64,000 bases of DNA. Source: a virus. The notes below the pieces were generated by a model. That model was not told the origin of the DNA, made no database searches, and was given only the letters and a program-made list of their open reading frames with translations. Positions 9,253 through 18,034 of the stretch are shown one piece after another (within the stretch, counting starts at the first letter, position 1; each line of letters begins with the position of its first letter). The translations under genes were made by a program, and so were the position numbers. The DNA is taken from IMG/VR virus record IMGVR_UViG_3300022934_003307, positions 1-64,000 of that record, one strand, 5' to 3'.

Positions 9253-11196
9253 ATGGCACTATTCACACCATCAGAAAGTCCTGCGGTTGTCGTCAAAGAA
9301 ATTGATTTGACTGGTGGCGTTCCTAACGTTCAGTCAACTACTGGCGCAATTGTAGGTAACTTTAGATGGGGACCTGTTGAAGAAAGAACAAAAATCGCTA
9401 ATGAAACAGAATTAGTAGATACGTTCGCTTCACCAGACTCGTCTAATACGATTGATTTCCACAATGCTTCTTATTTCCTGCGATATTCAAGCAGTATGCA
9501 AGTAGTAAGGGCCATTGATGGATCAGCGGCAAACGCCTTCTCAACCACGAGGGCAACAGATACAACCGGTCAAGAAGTTCTTGATTCAGACCAATGGTCT
9601 GGAGGAGTTGGAGGTTCTTTAACACAAGGATCCAATGGAAATAGATCAGAACAAGCAAGGTTGAACCATCTGGCACAAGTTGTGGTTGTTAAAAACGAAA
9701 ATGACTTTAATGCTCAATTATCAGCATTATCAGATCTTACTAAATCACCAGTTTTATCGAGTGATAGCGATGGAGCAGGAAACCTTCTTGTTGACTCAGA
9801 CGCTTCAAATGCACTTGATCCTGGTAACCATACATGGATTGCTAGATATCCAGGCGCACTGGGTAATAGCTTAGAAGTTTCAATTTGTCCAGCTAATGCA
9901 ACTGCTTTTGCGGCATGGGATTATGAAAATGATTTCGATGCTGCACCTACAACTTCACAAACAACTGAAGCTAATGTAGGATTAGCATCTAATGATGAAG
10001 TTCACATTGTAATTGCAGATAAAAATGGTAAAATTACTGGAACCAAAGGTGCGGTTTTAGAAACATATCCATTCTTATCAGTAGTAAAAGGATCAACAAG
10101 AGATGGAGGAGTAACTAACTACGCTCTTGATGTGATCAATCAAAATTCAAAATATGTTTGGATGGCGAACTGGGATTCTGATTGGAGAGCCCTTGGAGCA
10201 GGTAATTATTTAGCTGACAGTGATAATAGCACTTTTAGTAAAGATAACACCGCAGCAACAACTTACGTTTTTGATAAAGGTGTAAATTCAGGTTCGCTTG
10301 GAATGAGCGAATTCGCTACAGGTCACGATCTTTTTGAAGATAAAGACCAAGTAGAAGTTGATTTCCTTATTGCACCAGGTCTTAGTGGTGATGCATGGAC
10401 AACTACTACAGGCGATCTTATTTCTACAGCTGAAAGTAGAAAAGATTGTGTAGTTGTATCATCTCCTCCACGCGATAAGGTTATTAACAGAACCAGTACA
10501 TCTGATATTGTAACTGATACAGTAGCAGCTGCTAATGGTTTAAGTAAAAGATCTTCATATCACTTTATGGATAATAACTATCTTAAAGTTTATGATAAAT
10601 ATAACGATCAGTATATTCAAATTCCGGCTGCATCATCTACTGCAGGTCTTATGGCCGCAACTGATCTAAACCGAGCCCCTTGGTTCTCACCAGCTGGTGC
10701 GCGAAGAGGTGGATACTTAGGTATTACTTCTATTGCTTACTCACCAACTAAAGGACAAAGAGATACACTCTACAAAGCAAGTGTTAACCCGGTTGCTAAT
10801 ATTCCTGGTCAAGGAACATTGCTATTCGGTGATAAGACTATGTTAACAAGATCTTCTGCATTTGACAGAATCAATGTACGTAGATTGTTCCTTATTCTTG
10901 AAAGAGCAATTGCAAGAGCTGCTGAACAAGTTCTGTTTGAGTTCAATGATGAATTTACTAGAGCAGAGTTTGTTAACATCATTGAGCCGGTCCTTAGAGA
11001 AATCAAAGGGAGAAGAGGTATCACTGACTTCCGTGTTGTAGCTGATGAAACTAATAACACACCAGAAGTTATTGATAGAAATGAATTCATCGCAAACATC
11101 TTCATCAAACCGGCAAGGTCCATTAACTACGTCACACTGAATTTTGTGGCAGTAAGAACCGGAGTCGATTTTGAAGAAGTAGTTGGCACGGTTTAA
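9253..11196 (+). CDS. 18: tail sheath protein, gp18-like
   Basis: This is a 647-residue contractile sheath subunit. The N-terminus 'FTPSESPAVVVKEIDLTGG' and the C-terminal segments 'SPAGARRGGYLGI' and 'RRLFLILERAIARAA' are typical of T4-like gp18. The conserved C-terminal domain packs around the tube and drives contraction. It is preceded by a late promoter box and a GAGAGG ribosome binding site, and the tube gene follows after 11 bases. Confidence 0.95.
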   Translation: MALFTPSESPAVVVKEIDLTGGVPNVQSTTGAIVGNFRWGPVEERTKIANETELVDTFASPDSSNTIDFHNASYFLRYSSSMQVVRAIDGSAANAFSTTRATDTTGQEVLDSDQWSGGVGGSLTQGSNGNRSEQARLNHLAQVVVVKNENDFNAQLSALSDLTKSPVLSSDSDGAGNLLVDSDASNALDPGNHTWIARYPGALGNSLEVSICPANATAFAAWDYENDFDAAPTTSQTTEANVGLASNDEVHIVIADKNGKITGTKGAVLETYPFLSVVKGSTRDGGVTNYALDVINQNSKYVWMANWDSDWRALGAGNYLADSDNSTFSKDNTAATTYVFDKGVNSGSLGMSEFATGHDLFEDKDQVEVDFLIAPGLSGDAWTTTTGDLISTAESRKDCVVVSSPPRDKVINRTSTSDIVTDTVAAANGLSKRSSYHFMDNNYLKVYDKYNDQYIQIPAASSTAGLMAATDLNRAPWFSPAGARRGGYLGITSIAYSPTKGQRDTLYKASVNPVANIPGQGTLLFGDKTMLTRSSAFDRINVRRLFLILERAIARAAEQVLFEFNDEFTRAEFVNIIEPVLREIKGRRGITDFRVVADETNNTPEVIDRNEFIANIFIKPARSINYVTLNFVAVRTGVDFEEVVGTV

Positions 11197-11207
11197 GGAG
11201 GTAGAAA

Positions 11208-11744
11208 ATGGCAGTTTTAGGCGTAGATGATTTTAAATCAAAATTAAGAGGTGGAGGCGCACGCCCTAATCTCTTTAAAGCCACTATCAACTTTCCTGCT
11301 TATGCGGGTGGTGATCCAGAACTAACATCGTTTTTATGTGAAGCTGCTCAGCTTCCCGGATCTACGATGGGAACCATTATTGTTCCTTTCCGTGGTAGAC
11401 AGTTAAAAATGGCAGGTGACAGAACATTCGCTGAATGGACTGTGACTATCATTAACGACACAGATTTCGCGGTAAGAAACTCAATGGAAAGATGGATGAA
11501 TGGTATTAATGCTCATTCAGCGAATACTGGGCTATCTTCACCAATTGCATATGAAGCAGATCTGAAAGTGGAGCAATTAGATCGAGAAGGAGCGAGTATT
11601 AAAGAATATGTCTTTAGAGGCTCATTCCCAACCGATGTAAGTGCAATTGATTTGAATTACGGAACTAACGATGACATCGAAAGATTCACTGTTACTTTCG
11701 CATATCAATATTTTGATAGTCGAAACGAAGATACGACTACATAA
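11208..11744 (+). CDS. 19: tail tube protein, gp19-like
   Basis: This 178-residue protein has the tube-fold pattern 'NLFKATINFP', 'FLCEAAQLPG' and 'WTVTIINDTDFAVRNSMERW'. It polymerises into the inner tail tube through which DNA passes. It has a strong AAGGAGG ribosome binding site. A paralogue with the same sequence pattern lies at 17083-17583. Confidence 0.95.
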   Translation: MAVLGVDDFKSKLRGGGARPNLFKATINFPAYAGGDPELTSFLCEAAQLPGSTMGTIIVPFRGRQLKMAGDRTFAEWTVTIINDTDFAVRNSMERWMNGINAHSANTGLSSPIAYEADLKVEQLDREGASIKEYVFRGSFPTDVSAIDLNYGTNDDIERFTVTFAYQYFDSRNEDTTT

Positions 11745-11756
11745 TATATAAACTAT
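11745..11756 (+). promoter_or_regulatory. TATATAAACTAT motif directly after a stop codon
   Basis: The gp19 stop codon is the start of TAATATATAAACTAT. The identical 15-mer occurs at the stop codon of the gene ending at 52258, and a 14-base variant occurs at 864-877. It resembles a late promoter box (TATAAACT for TATAAATA). Its function is inferred. Confidence 0.35.
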
Positions 11757-11759
11757 TAG

Positions 11760-11781
11760 CGGAGGGCCACGTGGCCCTCCG
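11760..11781 (+). terminator. perfect GC-rich palindrome between genes 19 and 20
   Basis: CGGAGGGCCAC pairs with GTGGCCCTCCG as a perfect 22-base palindrome. It lacks an immediate U-run and is followed by an A-rich stretch and the gene 20 ribosome binding site. It could be a terminator, a 3' mRNA stabiliser or a processing site separating abundant tube mRNA from portal mRNA. Confidence 0.6.
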
Positions 11782-11800
11782 TAAATAAAAGGATTTTTTA

Positions 11801-13321
11801 ATGGCAGAAAACGATAGAAGTATTTCATTATTTGGTTTTGAAATAAAAAGAAAAGGTACGGGAGATAAAAAACAACTTCCGTCTATTGTTCCGCCTATTG
11901 ATGATGATGGCGCGGGTTATGTAACCGCAGCTGGAACACATTATGGACAATATTTAAATATCGATGGTGATGATTCAAAAGATAATCACCAATTAATAAT
12001 GAAATATCGTGGATGTTCAATGCATCCAGAAGTAGACGCAGCTTTAGAAGATATTATTAATGAAGCAATTGCGGGTGGTTTGATGGAACAACCTGTAAAT
12101 ATTAATATGGATAAACTTGATCAATCACCATCTATTAAGAAAAAAATAAAAGAAGAATTTGATAATATTGTTGGTATGTTAAATTTTCATGAAAACGCTC
12201 ATGATATTTTCCGTAGATGGTATGTTGATGGAAGAATTTATCATCATTTAGTTGTGAATGAAGCAAACTTAAAAGCTGGTATTCAAGAAATTAGACCAAT
12301 TGATGCGGCAAAAATTCGTAAAGTAAAACAAGTTAAAAGAAAAAAAGATCCAAAGACTGGTGCTAATTTAGTTGAAAAGGTTGATGAATACTACATTTAT
12401 CAAGAAAAACCTGGCCAACAAACAGCTGGTGTAAAAATGAGTTTAGATTCAGTAAGCTATGTTACATCTGGGTTACTTGATGAGTCGCGCAAAAAGGTTG
12501 TATCTTATTTGCACAAAGCAATTAAACCTATTAATCAATTACGTATGATGGAAGATTCGCTGGTTATTTATAGACTAGCTAGAGCACCTGAACGTAGAAT
12601 TTTTTATATTGATGTTGGTAATTTACCACGAGGTAAGTCAGAACAATATATGAAAGATATTATGGCTAAGTACCGTAATAAACTTGTATATGATGCTAAG
12701 ACTGGTGAAATTAGAGATGATCGTAAACATCAATCTTTATTAGAAGATTTTTGGTTGCCAAGGCGTGAAGGCGGTAGAGGTACGGAAATTTCTACACTAC
12801 CTGGAGGTGAAAACCTTGGGCAAATTGATGATATTGTATATTTTCAAAAACGTATGTATCGTTCACTTAATGTTCCATTAAATAGATTAGAACAAGAACA
12901 ACAATTTAGCCTAGGTAGATCGACTGAAATTTCTAGAGATGAATTAAAATTTCAAAAATTTATTGATAGATTACGTAGAAAATTTTCACATTTATTCTAC
13001 GGCATTCTTAAAACACAACTAGTCTTAAAGGGAATTATTACTGAAGAAGATTGGGAATCAATTAAGAATGATATTGTCTGTGATTACGTAAGAGATAATC
13101 ACTTTACAGAATTAAAAGATGCCGAACTTTTAAGAGAAAAACTTCAAACTTTAGATTTACTACAGAATTATATTGGAGAATTCTTTTCTAAAGAATGGAT
13201 ATTTAAAAATGTGTTAGTCTTAGATGATGAAGAAATCACTAAGATGAAAGGCGAAATGAAAAGCGAAACCAATTCTGGTGAAATAGAACCTAAAGGAGAC
13301 AATGATGACAATGACAGATGA
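11801..13321 (+). CDS. 20: portal vertex protein, gp20-like
   Basis: This is a 506-residue portal protein of the T4 class. It shows conserved 'CSMHPEVDAALEDIINEAI' near residue 70, 'RLARAPERRIFYIDVGNLP' near 260 and 'LGRSTEISRDELKFQKFI' near 370. It forms the dodecameric ring at the head vertex that docks the packaging motor and later the neck. The acidic C-terminus overlaps the start of the gp67-like gene. Confidence 0.95.
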   Translation: MAENDRSISLFGFEIKRKGTGDKKQLPSIVPPIDDDGAGYVTAAGTHYGQYLNIDGDDSKDNHQLIMKYRGCSMHPEVDAALEDIINEAIAGGLMEQPVNINMDKLDQSPSIKKKIKEEFDNIVGMLNFHENAHDIFRRWYVDGRIYHHLVVNEANLKAGIQEIRPIDAAKIRKVKQVKRKKDPKTGANLVEKVDEYYIYQEKPGQQTAGVKMSLDSVSYVTSGLLDESRKKVVSYLHKAIKPINQLRMMEDSLVIYRLARAPERRIFYIDVGNLPRGKSEQYMKDIMAKYRNKLVYDAKTGEIRDDRKHQSLLEDFWLPRREGGRGTEISTLPGGENLGQIDDIVYFQKRMYRSLNVPLNRLEQEQQFSLGRSTEISRDELKFQKFIDRLRRKFSHLFYGILKTQLVLKGIITEEDWESIKNDIVCDYVRDNHFTELKDAELLREKLQTLDLLQNYIGEFFSKEWIFKNVLVLDDEEITKMKGEMKSETNSGEIEPKGDNDDNDR

Positions 13322-13628
13322 TATGATTCAACATGCTTTAAATAAAGATTATAATAAAGCTAATCAAATTTTTCAAGATATTATGGGCGCTAAAGTTAAT
13401 GATATGCTTGATCAAGAAAAAATTAGATTAGCCGATCAAATATATAATGGCGCTGAACCTGATGAAGAGCAATTGGAATTAGATTTAGAAGATGAAGAGG
13501 AGGATGATGAACAAGACATGGGACAAACACCAAGCGAAGCCGAGATGGGCGAAGAAGGAGTATCGGAGCCCGATAGTGATGTTGAAATCGGAGTGGGAGA
13601 CGAAGACGGAGACGACACAGAATCATAA
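13302..13628 (+). CDS. 67: acidic prohead core protein, gp67-like
   Basis: This 108-residue protein is extremely acidic in its C-terminal half (runs of Asp and Glu from residue 50). It lies between the portal and protease genes, exactly where T4 has genes 67 and 68. A scaffold-core role with proteolytic removal on maturation is inferred from position and composition. Of the in-frame ATGs at 13302, 13305 and 13311, the first best fits the upstream AAAGGAG. Confidence 0.7.
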   Translation: MMTMTDDMIQHALNKDYNKANQIFQDIMGAKVNDMLDQEKIRLADQIYNGAEPDEEQLELDLEDEEEDDEQDMGQTPSEAEMGEEGVSEPDSDVEIGVGDEDGDDTES

Positions 13629-13695
13629 AGGTGAAGTAAGTAATCGAACATATAGAGTACTTATTAACTTAGATGAAAGTCAAGATTCAGATTCG

Positions 13696-13703
13696 TATAA
13701 ATA
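13696..13703 (+). promoter_or_regulatory. T4-late-type promoter box (TATAAATA)
   Basis: TATAAATA ends 7 bases before the ATG of the 67-residue gene. If used like a T4 late promoter, transcription would begin close to that ATG, giving a leaderless or nearly leaderless mRNA for it and a late mRNA for the head genes downstream. Confidence 0.5.
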
Positions 13704-13710
13704 AATAAAA

Positions 13711-13914
13711 ATGACAAAAATGAAAAAGTTTAGTGCACTTAGGAAAACAAAATTACAAGGTAAAACTAAATCTTTTAAAGGGATTAAGATTACCGTGGCA
13801 CAAGAAGGCGGAAAGTATATTGCCTATGTAGATGGCGATAGACTAGACGTCTATAGAAATGAAAGAGAGGCTTTTAAAGCCGGCGAAGAATTTATTAAAC
13901 AGGTAAAAACATGA
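13711..13914 (+). CDS. small basic prohead-region protein (gp68 position)
   Basis: This is a 67-residue Lys-rich protein ('MTKMKKFSALRKTKLQGKTK'). It has beta-strand-like segments and a helical C-terminus ending FIKQVKT. It overlaps the protease gene by 4 bases. It lies where T4 has gene 68, but I see no sequence feature that proves homology. A late promoter box lies immediately upstream, and no ribosome binding site is visible. Confidence 0.65.
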   Translation: MTKMKKFSALRKTKLQGKTKSFKGIKITVAQEGGKYIAYVDGDRLDVYRNEREAFKAGEEFIKQVKT

Positions 13915-14570
13915 AATTAATTGCGGAATACACAGAAGACAATTTAGAAGTTTTAACTGAGGCCCGTAAAGACGGGTCAAAGAAGTATTCTATTGAAGGT
14001 GTCTTTATGTCCGCAGAACAGAAAAATAGGAACGGTAGAATATATCCGCGCGTAGTAATGGAAAACGCAGTAAATAAGTATGTTACTGAGCAAGTACAAA
14101 AAGGGCGCGCAGTTGGTGAATTAAATCACCCTGAAGGACCTACCGTAAACCTTGATAAGGTTTCACACAAAATTGAAAACCTCGAATGGTCGGGGAACAA
14201 TGTTGTGGGAAAAGCCACAGTATTGGAGACTCCTATGGGTAAGATCGTACAAGGTCTTCTCGAAGGCGGTGTTCAACTGGGCGTTTCGACTCGTGGTATG
14301 GGAAGCTTGCAGCGAACTAATGACGCAATGGTTGTCAAAGATGACTTTCTACTCAATGCAGTAGACATTGTTCAGGATCCCTCCGCACCTAGCGCTTTTG
14401 TTAATGGAATAATGGAAGGTGTTGAGTGGGTATGGAACAACGGCATTATTGAGCAAAGAGCAATTGAACAAATGGAGACTGAAATTAAGAATGCTCCACG
14501 CACCGATCTCTATGAGACACAAGTTCGTGAGTTTAAAAATTTCCTCTCGTTACTCAAAACTAAATTGTAA
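13911..14570 (+). CDS. 21: prohead core protein protease, gp21-like
   Basis: This is a 219-residue serine protease of the T4 gp21 (U9/S77-type) family. It has 'AEQKNRNGRIYPRVVM' near residue 36, 'GELNHPEGP' near 69 (catalytic His region) and 'GVSTRGMGSL' near 124 (catalytic Ser region). It matures the prohead by cutting the scaffold, core proteins and capsid N-terminus. It is coupled to the upstream gene by an ATGA overlap. Confidence 0.93.
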   Translation: MKLIAEYTEDNLEVLTEARKDGSKKYSIEGVFMSAEQKNRNGRIYPRVVMENAVNKYVTEQVQKGRAVGELNHPEGPTVNLDKVSHKIENLEWSGNNVVGKATVLETPMGKIVQGLLEGGVQLGVSTRGMGSLQRTNDAMVVKDDFLLNAVDIVQDPSAPSAFVNGIMEGVEWVWNNGIIEQRAIEQMETEIKNAPRTDLYETQVREFKNFLSLLKTKL

Positions 14571-14583
14571 AAGGAGTCAATAA

Positions 14584-15660
14584 ATGACTGATGAAAATCA
14601 AATTGAAGATCAAGAAATTGAACTCCACGATGATGAGAACGAAGTCGTGGAAGAAGCTCATGATCCAAAGAATGCTGAGGCCCAGTCCGTTGCATCTGTA
14701 GACGCTGCAGGTGACAAAGGACCAAAAGCTAAGGCACGTAAAGGTGATAAAGGTGGCAAGGACGCCATGCAAAAAGCTCCTGCAAGTCCAGTTCCTGGTA
14801 CGAAAGCTGGTATGATTAATGCTGCTTTCCAGCATATGTCAAAAATGACCAAAGCTGAAATGTCAGAACTATACGGAAAAATGTTTGCTGAAGGTATAGA
14901 AGAAGGCGAAGTGGTAGAAATGCCAGAAGCTGATATTGACTACCAAGCAGATTTTTCTGATGATCTCAATGCATTGATTGCTGATGAAGCAACTCTAAGC
15001 GAAGAGTTCAAGGATAAAGCAGGTGTTATTTTCGAAGCAGCTATCAAATCGAAGCTAGCAGAAGAAATTGATCGCCTTGAAGAAAAATACAACGAAGAAC
15101 TCGAAGCAGAAATTACTTCTACTAAAGAGGACTTAGTTGAAAAAGTAGACAACTACCTTAATTATGTAGTTGAAGGTTGGATGGAAGATAATAAAGTTGC
15201 TGTCCAATCTGGTCTACGTACAGAGATCGCTGAGAAGTTCATGAATAGCTTGAAAGATCTATTCACTGAATCTTATATCGAAGTACCAGAGTCTAAAGTC
15301 GACCTAGTTGACGAACTGGCTGAAACAGTTGAAGAATTAGAAGAAAAACTTAATTCACAAACTGGTTCATTGATTGAAATGACAGAAGAGTTAGAAGCCT
15401 ATAAGCGTGAAGCGGTTATCCGTGAAGCATCTAAAGACTTGGCCGAAACTCAAATTGAAAAACTAAAAAATCTAGTTGAAGATATTGATTTCGATGATGA
15501 AGAAACTTTTGCTAAAAAAGTCTCAACAATCAAAGAATCATACTTTAAACAAGGTAAATCTGAAACTGCAGATCTAGATCCAACAGATATTGATGACGGA
15601 ACAGAAGTAACATCCGGATCAATGGCTCAGTATCTAACTGCCTTACGTAACGTAAAATAA
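14584..15660 (+). CDS. 22: prohead scaffold core protein, gp22-like
   Basis: This is a 358-residue, very acidic, mostly helical protein with a Lys/Gly/Pro patch at residues 38-80 and long predicted coiled coils at about 130-180 and 235-300. Composition, length and location between protease and capsid genes match the T4 gp22 major scaffold. AAAGGAG precedes the ATG. Confidence 0.9.
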   Translation: MTDENQIEDQEIELHDDENEVVEEAHDPKNAEAQSVASVDAAGDKGPKAKARKGDKGGKDAMQKAPASPVPGTKAGMINAAFQHMSKMTKAEMSELYGKMFAEGIEEGEVVEMPEADIDYQADFSDDLNALIADEATLSEEFKDKAGVIFEAAIKSKLAEEIDRLEEKYNEELEAEITSTKEDLVEKVDNYLNYVVEGWMEDNKVAVQSGLRTEIAEKFMNSLKDLFTESYIEVPESKVDLVDELAETVEELEEKLNSQTGSLIEMTEELEAYKREAVIREASKDLAETQIEKLKNLVEDIDFDDEETFAKKVSTIKESYFKQGKSETADLDPTDIDDGTEVTSGSMAQYLTALRNVK

Positions 15661-15675
15661 ATTAGGAGTGTCCAA

Positions 15676-17010
15676 ATGGAAGTCGCATACGATAAACTCG
15701 TAGAAAAATGGGCCCCAGTTCTGAATGAAGAATCTGCAGGTTCCATTAAAGATAATCATAGAAAAGCAGTAACTGCTGCTATTCTTGAAAACCAAGAAAA
15801 AGCTCTCATTGAAGAGGGTATGATTAATGAAGCAGCCCCAACCATGAATACTGGTGCAGCTGCTAATTGGAATCCAATCCTTATCGCACTTGTAAGACGT
15901 GCAATGCCTAACCTTATGGCATACGATGTCTGCGGTGTTCAGCCAATGACTGGGCCAACTGGCTTGATCTTTGCAATGAGATCTCGCTATAAAACAGCTT
16001 CTAACGGTGTTTCTATCGATGATGAAGCATTGTTTAACGAAGCCGTAACTGGCTATTCAGGTGATTCCACCTTTACTCAACCATCAGGTACATCTGGTCT
16101 TGAAGGTCTGACTGACCTTGATGGCGATAGCACAATTGCTGACTCAGCAGTTACTGCTCTTGCAGGTGGAGGAATGCCAACAGCCGATGCTGAAGCACTC
16201 GGTGGTGGCGGTACTTCTGACTTCAACGAAATGGGTTTCACCATTGAAAAAGCAACTGTGACTGCAAAGTCCAGAGCACTGAAAGCAGAATACAGCTTAG
16301 AATTAGCACAAGACTTGAAAGCAATTCATGGTCTTGACGCTGAAACTGAGTTGGCAAATATTCTGTCAACAGAAATCATGGCTGAAATTAACCGTGAAGT
16401 TATTAGAACAATCAACTCACAAGCTAAAGTTGGTGCACTACAAAGCAACACAGCTATTAACGGTATCTTTAATGTTCAGTCTGATGCAGACGGCCGTTGG
16501 TCAGTTGAAAAGTTCAAAGGACTTATCCTTCAAATCGAAAGAGAGTCTAACGTAATTGCAAAAGAAACACGTAGAGGTAAAGGTAACTTCATTATCTGCT
16601 CTTCTGATGTAGCTTCTGCACTTTCTGCAGCTGGTATGTTGGATTATACTCCAGCATTGTCAACTAACCTCAATGTAGACGATACAGGCAACACCTTTGC
16701 TGGTGTTCTGAATGGTCGCACAAGAGTATACATCGATCCATATGCAACTGCTGACTATGTCACAGTTGGTTATAAGGGTACTAACCCATATGATGCCGGT
16801 GTATTCTATTGCCCATATGTACCACTAACTATGGTACGTGCAGTAGGTGAGAACACATTCCAGCCAAAAATCGGATTCAAAACTCGTTACGGTATGGTTT
16901 CAAACCCATTCGTAGACGTAGGAAGTATGTCCGGTAGAGATGGATTGGCAACTGCTAAGACTAACCAATACTACAGAATCTTCAGAGTAGATAATATTCT
17001 CGGAGCATAA
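15676..17010 (+). CDS. 23: major capsid protein, gp23-like
   Basis: This is a 444-residue HK97-fold capsid subunit of the T4 family. The recognisable blocks are 'NWNPILIALVRRAMPNLMAY' near residue 65, 'IFAMRSRY' near 99, 'TVTAKSRALKAEYSLELAQD' near 195 and 'NQYYRIFRVDNI' at the C-terminus. The N-terminal ~60 residues form the scaffold-binding delta-domain that the protease removes. A terminator follows directly. Confidence 0.96.
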   Translation: MEVAYDKLVEKWAPVLNEESAGSIKDNHRKAVTAAILENQEKALIEEGMINEAAPTMNTGAAANWNPILIALVRRAMPNLMAYDVCGVQPMTGPTGLIFAMRSRYKTASNGVSIDDEALFNEAVTGYSGDSTFTQPSGTSGLEGLTDLDGDSTIADSAVTALAGGGMPTADAEALGGGGTSDFNEMGFTIEKATVTAKSRALKAEYSLELAQDLKAIHGLDAETELANILSTEIMAEINREVIRTINSQAKVGALQSNTAINGIFNVQSDADGRWSVEKFKGLILQIERESNVIAKETRRGKGNFIICSSDVASALSAAGMLDYTPALSTNLNVDDTGNTFAGVLNGRTRVYIDPYATADYVTVGYKGTNPYDAGVFYCPYVPLTMVRAVGENTFQPKIGFKTRYGMVSNPFVDVGSMSGRDGLATAKTNQYYRIFRVDNILGA

Positions 17011-17032
17011 TAAGAGTTCTATCTCTAACTTT

Positions 17033-17058
17033 AGGGGGGCTTCGGCCCCTCTTTTTTT
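17033..17058 (+). terminator. intrinsic terminator after the capsid gene
   Basis: A GGGGC/GCCCC stem capped by a stable TTCG tetraloop is followed by CTCTTTTTTT. This is a classical rho-independent terminator for the abundant capsid mRNA. Confidence 0.9.
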
Positions 17059-17069
17059 CATTAAACTTG

Positions 17070-17077
17070 TATAAATA
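17070..17077 (+). promoter_or_regulatory. T4-late-type promoter box (TATAAATA)
   Basis: TATAAATA ends only 5 bases before the ATG of the tube-like gene at 17083. A start point typical for T4 late promoters would fall at the ATG, so the mRNA would be leaderless. It lies right after the capsid terminator, which supports a new transcription unit. Confidence 0.65.
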
Positions 17078-17082
17078 GATAC

Positions 17083-17583
17083 ATGGCAGAGTTAACTACA
17101 AATATAAATTATCTTCAACCTACGTCGTTTAAGATTACAATTGATCGGAAAAATTTTCCAAACTTGGAATTTTTCTGTCAGGATTTTACGCATCCTGGTA
17201 TGATTATGAACTCAGTTGAAGTTCCATATAAGAAAATACAAGCAATACCTTTTATTGGTGATAAATTAACATTTAATGAATTGCTTGCAAATATTATTTT
17301 AGATGAAAATATGGAAGCTTATAATGAAATGTATAATTGGATGAGAACTAATTTAGATAATAACGAAAATTCTAGATTAGAGAGTGAAGGATTAAGACCA
17401 CCTAGTGTTTCTGATATTACGTTATCAATTCTTTCGAGCCATAATAATCAGACAAAACAAGTTAGATATATAGATTGTATGCCAACAGCTTTAACTGATA
17501 TTCAATTTCAGTCAACTGCAAGTGGTACAGAATTTATAACATTTGGAGCATCATTTAGATTTAGTTATTTTGAATTAATATAG
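17083..17583 (+). CDS. tail-tube-fold structural protein (gp19 paralogue; gp3/gp54-type role possible)
   Basis: This 166-residue protein shares the tube pattern of gp19: 'FKITIDRKNFP', 'FFCQDFTHPG', 'VPYKK', 'GDKLTFNEL' and 'IILDENMEAYNEMYNWM'. It is therefore a tube-fold protein that could initiate or terminate the tube, like T4 gp54 or gp3. I cannot tell which from sequence alone. Marine T4-like phages carry a tail completion gene at this place between the capsid gene and uvsY. Confidence 0.75.
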   Translation: MAELTTNINYLQPTSFKITIDRKNFPNLEFFCQDFTHPGMIMNSVEVPYKKIQAIPFIGDKLTFNELLANIILDENMEAYNEMYNWMRTNLDNNENSRLESEGLRPPSVSDITLSILSSHNNQTKQVRYIDCMPTALTDIQFQSTASGTEFITFGASFRFSYFELI

Positions 17584-17590
17584 GTATATT

Positions 17591-18034
17591 ATGGATTTGG
17601 AAAAAATATTAGCTGAGTGGCGCAGTGAAAACGCCATTGATGAATATCATTTAGATGAAACATCAAGAGATACACCAATTCTTCATGGTAAGTATCTCGA
17701 ATATCTTTCTACCGCAAAATTACAATTAAAACGAGCAGAGTTTAAACAAAAAACTTTGTTAAAGCAAAAGTGGTTATATTATAACGGAAAGATGACCGAA
17801 GAAGAAATAAAAGAAACTGGATGGGCATTAGATCCTTTTAATGGCATGAAAATATTAAAAGGTGAAATGGAATATTATTATGACGCAGATCCAGAAATAC
17901 AAAAATCAGAAGAAAAAATTCTGTATTATAAGACAATGATTGAGACATTACAGGAGATTATAAATAATCTTAATTGGCGTCATCAGACTATAAGTAATAT
18001 GATTAAATGGAAACAGTTCGAGTCAGGAAATTAA
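17591..18034 (+). CDS. uvsY: recombination mediator UvsY
   Basis: This 147-residue protein matches UvsY of T4-like phages: the N-terminal 'DLEKILAEWRSENAID' motif and a C-terminal helical oligomerisation region rich in Lys and Glu. It loads the UvsX recombinase onto ssDNA covered by the single-strand binding protein. The C-terminus overlaps uvsW by 28 bases in another frame, as expected for this conserved pair. Confidence 0.9.
   Translation: MDLEKILAEWRSENAIDEYHLDETSRDTPILHGKYLEYLSTAKLQLKRAEFKQKTLLKQKWLYYNGKMTEEEIKETGWALDPFNGMKILKGEMEYYYDADPEIQKSEEKILYYKTMIETLQEIINNLNWRHQTISNMIKWKQFESGN

Noticed and set aside
13492-13704. A 70-codon frame overlapping the gp67-like gene
   Set aside because: It is mostly an out-of-frame reading of the acidic GA-rich region of the gp67-like gene and has no ribosome binding site. 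Only its last third is outside that gene.
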